Assembly (NCBI GenBank): GCA_946482655.1
Contig: CAMLSA010000100.1
Location: 1-11,869 of the forward strand
From: an uncultured Sphingomonas sp.
GTDB taxonomy: Bacteria; Pseudomonadota; Alphaproteobacteria; Sphingomonadales; Sphingomonadaceae
Direction: 5' to 3'
Length of the DNA: 11,869 bases
The position numbers and the translations under genes are program-made. The notes below the pieces were generated by a model. It made no database searches. It had not been told where the DNA came from and worked only from the letters and a program-made list of their open reading frames with translations. Every line of letters begins with the position of its first letter. The first letter of the stretch is position 1. This document shows positions 7,806 to 11,869 of the stretch, one piece after another.

Positions 7806-8975
7806 CTACAACGGCCGCGCGGCGCGAGCGGGCAGCTGATCGAGCACCTCGTGGAGCGCGCCCAGGCACTCGGCGCCGAGCCGCTTCGATCGCTCGGGAG
7901 ACCAGCCGCGGCGTGCATCGGGCAGGTCGAGATTGTCCTTGAAAGGCATTTCCAGGGTCGCTGCGACGCAGCCGAAGCGGTTGGCTATCTGGTTGGTCGA
8001 CATCGACAGATTGGCCTTGCCCTTGCCCGAGGCCGGATAGCCATGCTTCGTCTGGAAATCGGGGGTACGCCGCGCGAGCGTGTCGCGGAACAGGCGATAG
8101 GCCCGGCCCTGCGCGTCGGTCCAATTGGGGATTCCCTCGAACCCGGCGATGAAGGCATAGGGGATCGCTTCGTCGCCATGAATGTCCATGGCGAAGTCTA
8201 CTCCGGTCGCGTTCATCCGGTTCAGCACATGATAGACCTCGGGGCTGCGCTCGAGGGTCGGCTCGTGCCATTCGCGATTGAGGTTCACCCCCGCCGCATT
8301 GGTTCGCAGATGACCACGTCTTGAACCATCGGGGTTCATATTGGGGACGATATGGAATGTCGCGCGCCGGCGCAGGCTGCGCGCGGCCGGGTCGTGGGGG
8401 TCGGTCAGCCGCTCGAGCATGCCCTCCATCCACCATTCGGCCATCGATTCGCCGGGGTGCTGCCGGGCATAGAACCAGATCCGCTTCGGCCCCTCGCCGA
8501 TCGTCAGCAGATCGAGATCCTGGCCGTCGAGAGTGGCACCCAACCTTTCGTGGACGACGCCGGGCATTGCCGCCGTGCGCGCGACAAGATCATGGTGCCG
8601 TTCCATCGAATAGGGCGCGAAATAGGCAAGCCAGACACTGTCGGCCGCCGGGGTGAAGGCTATCGTCAGGGTGCCGTTTCCATAGCCGGTCGGCAGGCGG
8701 AACCAGTCCTCACGGTCGTAGGAGGCGCAGGCATGGTAATCCTTCCAGCCGTCGGGATAAGCCGCTCCGCCGGCATTGCCGATCCTGAGCGACACCGGCA
8801 CGTCCTTCGCCCCGGTCAGGCGGAAGTGGAACCATTGGTAGAAGTCGGACTGATGGTCCCTGGCGATGGCCAGGTCGAAGCTGGCCCCCTTACGGCCGAT
8901 CAGGGCGATATTGCCGCTGTCGAAGCCGCTCGAAATGCTGATGGTGCCAAATCGGCTGTCATGTCCGTCGCTCAT
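7806..8975 (-). CDS. M14 family zinc carboxypeptidase, cytosolic carboxypeptidase (CCP)-like
   Basis: A 389-residue protein without a signal peptide. The N-terminal β-domain (about 1-135), of the type preceding CCP-like M14 peptidases, contains FDSGNIALI and WFHFRLTG. The catalytic domain then shows the zinc motif RQHPGESMAEWW (H173, E176), NMNPDGSRRGHLRTNAAGVNLNR split across about 212-234 (substrate-binding Arg region), the third zinc ligand in DIHGDE (H266) and the catalytic glutamate in LEMPF (E342). All key residues are present, so it should be active. Family members cleave C-terminal residues, in eukaryotes deglutamylating tubulin; the bacterial substrate is unknown. Its ATG overlaps the upstream lipoprotein stop as ATGA (8972-8975), indicating translational coupling. 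It ends 3 nt from the convergent HNH gene. Confidence 0.92.
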   Translation of the reverse strand: MSDGHDSRFGTISISSGFDSGNIALIGRKGASFDLAIARDHQSDFYQWFHFRLTGAKDVPVSLRIGNAGGAAYPDGWKDYHACASYDREDWFRLPTGYGNGTLTIAFTPAADSVWLAYFAPYSMERHHDLVARTAAMPGVVHERLGATLDGQDLDLLTIGEGPKRIWFYARQHPGESMAEWWMEGMLERLTDPHDPAARSLRRRATFHIVPNMNPDGSRRGHLRTNAAGVNLNREWHEPTLERSPEVYHVLNRMNATGVDFAMDIHGDEAIPYAFIAGFEGIPNWTDAQGRAYRLFRDTLARRTPDFQTKHGYPASGKGKANLSMSTNQIANRFGCVAATLEMPFKDNLDLPDARRGWSPERSKRLGAECLGALHEVLDQLPARAARPL

Positions 8976-9592
8976 TTGATGGTGATAATCTCACCCGACC
9001 GGCCGGGAAAGCCCTCGAACAGCGCGGCAGCGAGGCGCGCCACCGACGCTTCCGGATTGGCATAGGGCGTGCCGTCGCGCGCGACGCTCTCGGCGCGGCC
9101 TTCCCAGATTACCGTAGCGTCCGAGCGCCGCTTGAGCTGCACCGACAACTGGGTCAGCACGTCCATGTTCCGCCGTGACTTGCCGATCGGAAAGCTGATC
9201 GCCCCGCCGAGGCCGACACTGGTGCCGCCATGCCAGCCGCCGCCGCTGCCGCCGCCCAGGCCGATCGACATCGAGCTGCCCCGCGCCTCGCCGGTGGGGC
9301 GCCACGAACGATGGACCTCGGTCACGGCGACCAGCTCCGATTTGGTGAGCTCGGGAGCGATCCGGAAGCCCAGGCGCGCGAACTCGCTCTGGACGATGCG
9401 GGCATAGGCCTGGAACTCGAGATCCTTCGCCAGCGCCGGATTGCGCGGCTCGACGGCAAGCTCGCCGGGCGCGATCGGCTGGCCGAGATGGAAGCGGGTG
9501 ACGCGCGATTCGGGTATCTGCGCCGCGCAGCCGGCGAGCGCGAGGGCGGTGCCCATAAGCAAGACCTTCGCGAACAGGGATTTGGCGGCCAT
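8972..9592 (-). CDS. DUF4136-like lipoprotein
   Basis: A 206-residue protein with a lipoprotein signal: charged start (MAAKSLFAK), hydrophobic core and lipobox L19-A-G-C22, so it is probably anchored in the outer or inner membrane facing the periplasm. The mature part has the alternating pattern of DUF4136 proteins: an early RVTRFH strand, LEFQAYARIVQSEFARLGF (about 58-76), ELTKSELVAVTEV, a glycine-rich stretch (111-131), then VQLKRRSDATVIWEGRAES (about 151-169) and a closing helix with AALFEGFPG. The frame is open 20 codons further upstream, but the ATG at 9592 has AAGGA (9600-9604 on the complement) with 7-nt spacing and gives a proper signal peptide. Function unknown; first gene of a coupled pair with the M14 peptidase. 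Confidence 0.85.
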   Translation of the reverse strand: MAAKSLFAKVLLMGTALALAGCAAQIPESRVTRFHLGQPIAPGELAVEPRNPALAKDLEFQAYARIVQSEFARLGFRIAPELTKSELVAVTEVHRSWRPTGEARGSSMSIGLGGGSGGGWHGGTSVGLGGAISFPIGKSRRNMDVLTQLSVQLKRRSDATVIWEGRAESVARDGTPYANPEASVARLAAALFEGFPGRSGEIITIK

Positions 9593-9704
9593 CGTCTCAT
9601 CCTTCCCATCGATGCACGGCATCGAAACGCAACAGCAACGAAATGGCTGCATCGATTCGCATGGATAGAGGCTGAACGCGGCGTCTCCAACGGGGCGGAG
9701 TGGG

Positions 9705-9733
9705 TTGACTCATCGAAACCTTCCCCATAGGAG
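9705..9733 (+). promoter_or_regulatory. Possible promoter for rpmJ
   Basis: TTGACT (9705-9710) matches 5 of 6 bases of the σ70-type -35 box and is followed, after 17 nt, by TAGGAG (9728-9733), a poor -10 match (3 of 6). It lies in the 188-nt divergent spacer between the lipoprotein gene and rpmJ, about 50 nt upstream of the rpmJ start. Weak -10 boxes are common in alphaproteobacteria, so it is plausible but unproven. Confidence 0.3.
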
Positions 9734-9780
9734 AGCGCCTCGTTTTACAGCATCGAATAGTGAAGGCAGGCGTTACGGCC

Positions 9781-9906
9781 ATGAAGATCCGCAATTCCTT
9801 GAAGTCGCTGAAGGACCGTCATCGCGACAACCGCGTGATCCGTCGTCGTGGCCGCACCTATGTGATCAACAAGACCAACCGCCGCTTCAAGGCGCGTCAG
9901 GGCTAA
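9781..9906 (+). CDS. rpmJ: 50S ribosomal protein L36, cysteine-free (zinc-independent) form
   Basis: A 41-residue, very basic protein starting [18 protein letters not shown] and ending FKARQG. It is a recognisable ribosomal protein L36 that binds 23S rRNA in the large subunit. It has none of the CxxC/CxxxxH zinc ligands of the classical form and matches the C-minus (YkgO-like, type B) form; in E. coli that form is the zinc-starvation paralogue, whereas in alphaproteobacteria it is usually the standard copy. Arginine codons are CGT and CGC only, fitting high expression. The ribosome binding site is weak: AGG about 10 nt before the ATG, GAAGG about 14 nt before. An HAD-family reading frame begins directly at its stop codon. 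Confidence 0.95.
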   Translation: MKIRNSLKSLKDRHRDNRVIRRRGRTYVINKTNRRFKARQG

Positions 9907-10529
9907 TCGATCCCCTGGTCGAGCGCCGCACATGCGCCGTCGTCTTCGATGTCGGCAACGTGCTCTACGACTGGAACCTCCGGCAATTCTTCGAGCCGCT
10001 CGTGCCGCGCCACGAGCTGGACCTGTTCCTGCGCGACGTCGTCAATCTCGAATGGCACAGCCAGCATGACGCCGGCCGCGCCTTCGCCGAGACCAGCGCC
10101 GAACTGATCGCCGCCTGGCCCCGCTTCGCCGACGCGATCGCCGCCTTCGGTCCGCGCTTTTCCGAAACCGTCACCGGGCCGCTGCCTGGCATGGCGGCGA
10201 TCGTCGGGGCGCTGCACGCGAACGGCGTGCCGCTCTATGCTATCACCAATTTCAGCCATGAATTCTGGCCCCCCTTCCGCCTGCGCGAGGCGGCGATGTT
10301 CGATCTGTTCTCCGACGTCCTCGTGTCGGGCGAGGTGCGGCTGCTGAAGCCCGATCCGGCGATCTACGCGCTCGCGCTCGAGCGCTTCGGTCTCGCGGGC
10401 GCCGAGGCGATCTTCATCGACGACCGGGAGGACAATGTCCGCGGCGCCGAGGCGGCAGGGATGCGGGGACATGTTTTCCGGGGGGCTGACGTCCTGATCG
10501 AGGAGTTGCACGCGCTCGACCTGCTGTGA
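9906..10529 (+). CDS. HAD-family hydrolase (YihX-like phosphatase), start codon not identifiable
   Basis: About 207 residues with all HAD motifs: I, FDVGNVLYDW (nucleophile D15; the second Asp is Gly, as in YihX-type members); II, AITNFS (112-117); III, Lys in LLKPDPAIY (K148); IV, FIDDREDN (170-177). A helical cap lies between about 30 and 95. Related enzymes dephosphorylate sugar phosphates or similar small molecules; the substrate is unknown. Within the expected N-terminal region there is no ATG, GTG or TTG in frame. Candidates are an ATC at 9906, which shares a base with the rpmJ stop (TAATC), a CTG at 9915, or a TTG at 9705 whose extension would run antiphase through all of rpmJ. The next in-frame GTG falls inside motif I and would remove the nucleophile. 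The start given is the rpmJ-coupled position. Confidence 0.85.
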   Translation: MDPLVERRTCAVVFDVGNVLYDWNLRQFFEPLVPRHELDLFLRDVVNLEWHSQHDAGRAFAETSAELIAAWPRFADAIAAFGPRFSETVTGPLPGMAAIVGALHANGVPLYAITNFSHEFWPPFRLREAAMFDLFSDVLVSGEVRLLKPDPAIYALALERFGLAGAEAIFIDDREDNVRGAEAAGMRGHVFRGADVLIEELHALDLL

Positions 10530-10598
10530 TGCTCCCCATCTCGTCATGCCGGCGAGGGCGGGCCTTGCGTGCCGGGGGTGGTCAGGGTCCCGTCCGTC

Positions 10599-11869
10599 TC
10601 ACCGGTTCGCTTGCCCGCGCAGCTCCGCCGCCCGCGTGCGCAGATATTGGCGGATATCGGCGAGGTTCGCGTCGCTGAATTCATCGAAGCGCGGCATGCC
10701 GTTCGCGACGAGCGCCCCCTTGTGGACGACCTCGGCGAATGCCTCGGCCGAGGTCGGGACCGCCGATGTCCGCAGATCGGGCGCACTGCCCTGCGCGACC
10801 GAGGCGTAGCCGTGGCAGATCGAACAGTTGCGCGCGTAGATCGTACCGCCCCGCGCGGCGCTCTCGGCATCGGTCCTGAAATCGGGATCCGCCGCGGCGA
10901 CCAGCTTGACGGGCTCGGATCTGGGCAGTTGCTTGCGGCCGTCGAGCGCAAAGGTGAGGATTCGCCGCGCCTGGGTGCGATAGTCGATCGGCGTGCCTTG
11001 CGGGAAAAGGCCCGCGCCCGTACCGACGCCGGCCAGGACCGTGACATATTGGATACCCTTGACCCGGTAGGTGATCGGCGGCGCCAGCACGGCCGCCTGC
11101 GCGTCATAGCGCCACAGCGCCTTGCCGCTGGCGGCGTCATAGGCGGTGAAGCGGCCGTTCGCCTCGCCCTGGAAGACAAGTCCGCCGCCGGTCGCCAATA
11201 TGCCGCCGTTCAACACCCCCGCCGTCGGCACTTTCCAGGCGGCGCGGCGTATCGCGGGGTCCCAGGCAACCAGCACCGAGCTGGCGGGCGGGGCGCCTTC
11301 GACCCCGCTCATGTCGTAGCCGAAGTCGAGGTTATAGGCGCCGTTGATCGAGTTGTCCGGCGGCCGCCGCCAGCCGCGCCCGAAGCCTTTGGCGTCATAG
11401 CGCACCCCCATCTCGGAGACCGGCAGATAGATCAGCCCGGTCTTCGGACTATAGGCCGAGGGGAGCCAGCTGTGCGCGCCCGTCGGCCCGGGGAAGAGGT
11501 CAAACGGCTCATCGGTGGGGAAGCGCGCCGCGGGGTTTTCGACCGGCCGGCCGCTCGCGAGATCGATATGGCTGGCCCAGGTCACATGGGCCATCTTCTC
11601 GGCCGAGATCAGCTTCCCGTTCGTGCGGTCGATGACGTAGAAGAAGCCGTTTTTCGGCGCCTGCATCATCACCTTGCGCGGCTTGCCGTCGATCACGAGG
11701 TCGGCGAGCTGCATGTCCATCGAGGCGTTATAGTCCCAGGTCTCCGCGGGATTGAACTGATAGTGCCACTTGTACTTGCCAGTCTTGGCGTCGACCGCGA
11801 CCACCGAGCAGAGGAACAGATTGTCGCCTTTCCCTTCGCTGCGGATTTTGTGGTTCCAGGGTGCGCCGT
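10599..11869 (-). CDS. PQQ-dependent quinohaemoprotein alcohol dehydrogenase, C-terminal part (5' end cut by window)
   Basis: The visible 422 residues cover the later blades of the PQQ β-propeller and a fused C-terminal cytochrome c domain. Such periplasmic enzymes oxidise alcohols with PQQ and Ca2+ and pass electrons through haem. The frame continues to the window edge with GAPWNHKIRS and GDNLFLCSVVAVDAKTGKY, a typical family stretch, so the start lies beyond the end; the GTG at 11804 is internal. Seen are the WDYN segment in the usual active-site region, repeated W-motif-like AxDxxTGK..W blades (for example AYDAASGKALWRYD), GGGLVFQGEANG, a haem-binding CSICH (bases 10812-10826) and GMPRF with the probable axial Met. 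A single haem suggests type II or III quinohaemoprotein. It converges with the HAD gene across 69 nt. Confidence 0.94.
   Translation of the reverse strand, partial: GAPWNHKIRSEGKGDNLFLCSVVAVDAKTGKYKWHYQFNPAETWDYNASMDMQLADLVIDGKPRKVMMQAPKNGFFYVIDRTNGKLISAEKMAHVTWASHIDLASGRPVENPAARFPTDEPFDLFPGPTGAHSWLPSAYSPKTGLIYLPVSEMGVRYDAKGFGRGWRRPPDNSINGAYNLDFGYDMSGVEGAPPASSVLVAWDPAIRRAAWKVPTAGVLNGGILATGGGLVFQGEANGRFTAYDAASGKALWRYDAQAAVLAPPITYRVKGIQYVTVLAGVGTGAGLFPQGTPIDYRTQARRILTFALDGRKQLPRSEPVKLVAAADPDFRTDAESAARGGTIYARNCSICHGYASVAQGSAPDLRTSAVPTSAEAFAEVVHKGALVANGMPRFDEFSDANLADIRQYLRTRAAELRGQANR

Noticed and set aside
9705..9905. TTG at 9705 as the true start of the HAD gene
   Set aside because: The extra 67 residues run out of phase through the whole of rpmJ and look like shadow sequence; kept only as a formal alternative.
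9956..9976. HAD motif I with Gly in place of the second Asp, considered as an inactivating change
   Set aside because: DVGNV/DLGNV is the normal form in YihX-type members, and the other catalytic residues are intact.
10530..10598. Possible terminator or REP-like element between the HAD and PQQ dehydrogenase genes
   Set aside because: Only a 5-bp CCGGC/GCCGG stem (10549-10575) with a 17-nt loop and no T-tract; too weak to call.

Overview
This is a GC-rich, gene-dense chromosomal segment, most likely from a sphingomonad or close relative (Alphaproteobacteria, Sphingomonadales). The grounds are the codon bias, the cysteine-free 41-residue ribosomal protein L36 typical of alphaproteobacteria, a stand-alone HNH protein of a type I recall from sphingomonads, and small periplasmic EF-hand proteins. 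That placement rests on remembered family resemblance, not on a search. I see no phage, insertion sequence, CRISPR array, tRNA or rRNA.

Left part (1-4598): the 3' half of rlmN (23S rRNA/tRNA A-methylation), then cfa (cyclopropane fatty acid synthase), with a long inverted repeat between them. cfa faces two leftward genes for exported EF-hand proteins; a 14-bp hairpin separates cfa from the nearer one. The farther EF-hand gene is divergent from argG (argininosuccinate synthase).

Middle (4602-7802): argG converges with a leftward pair, gluQ (glutamyl-Q tRNA(Asp) synthetase) followed closely by a GT-C type membrane glycosyltransferase. Divergent from gluQ is the HNH endonuclease-family gene, which ends 3 nt from the next leftward gene.

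Right part (7806-11869): a leftward two-gene unit, a DUF4136-like lipoprotein followed with a 4-nt ATGA overlap by a cytosolic-type M14 zinc carboxypeptidase. Divergent from it are the small L36 gene and an HAD-family phosphatase that has no normal start codon at the expected place. Finally comes the C-terminal part of a leftward PQQ-dependent quinohaemoprotein alcohol dehydrogenase with a fused cytochrome c domain; its N-terminus lies beyond the window.

Most genes are core metabolism, translation or envelope functions with no shared pathway. I did not find a convincing undescribed multi-gene system. The points most worth a second look are the missing start of the HAD gene (TAATC where TAATG is expected), the structured rlmN-cfa spacer, the hairpin repeat that seems to have become the C-terminal codons of the glycosyltransferase, the coupled lipoprotein/carboxypeptidase pair and the EF-hand pair.
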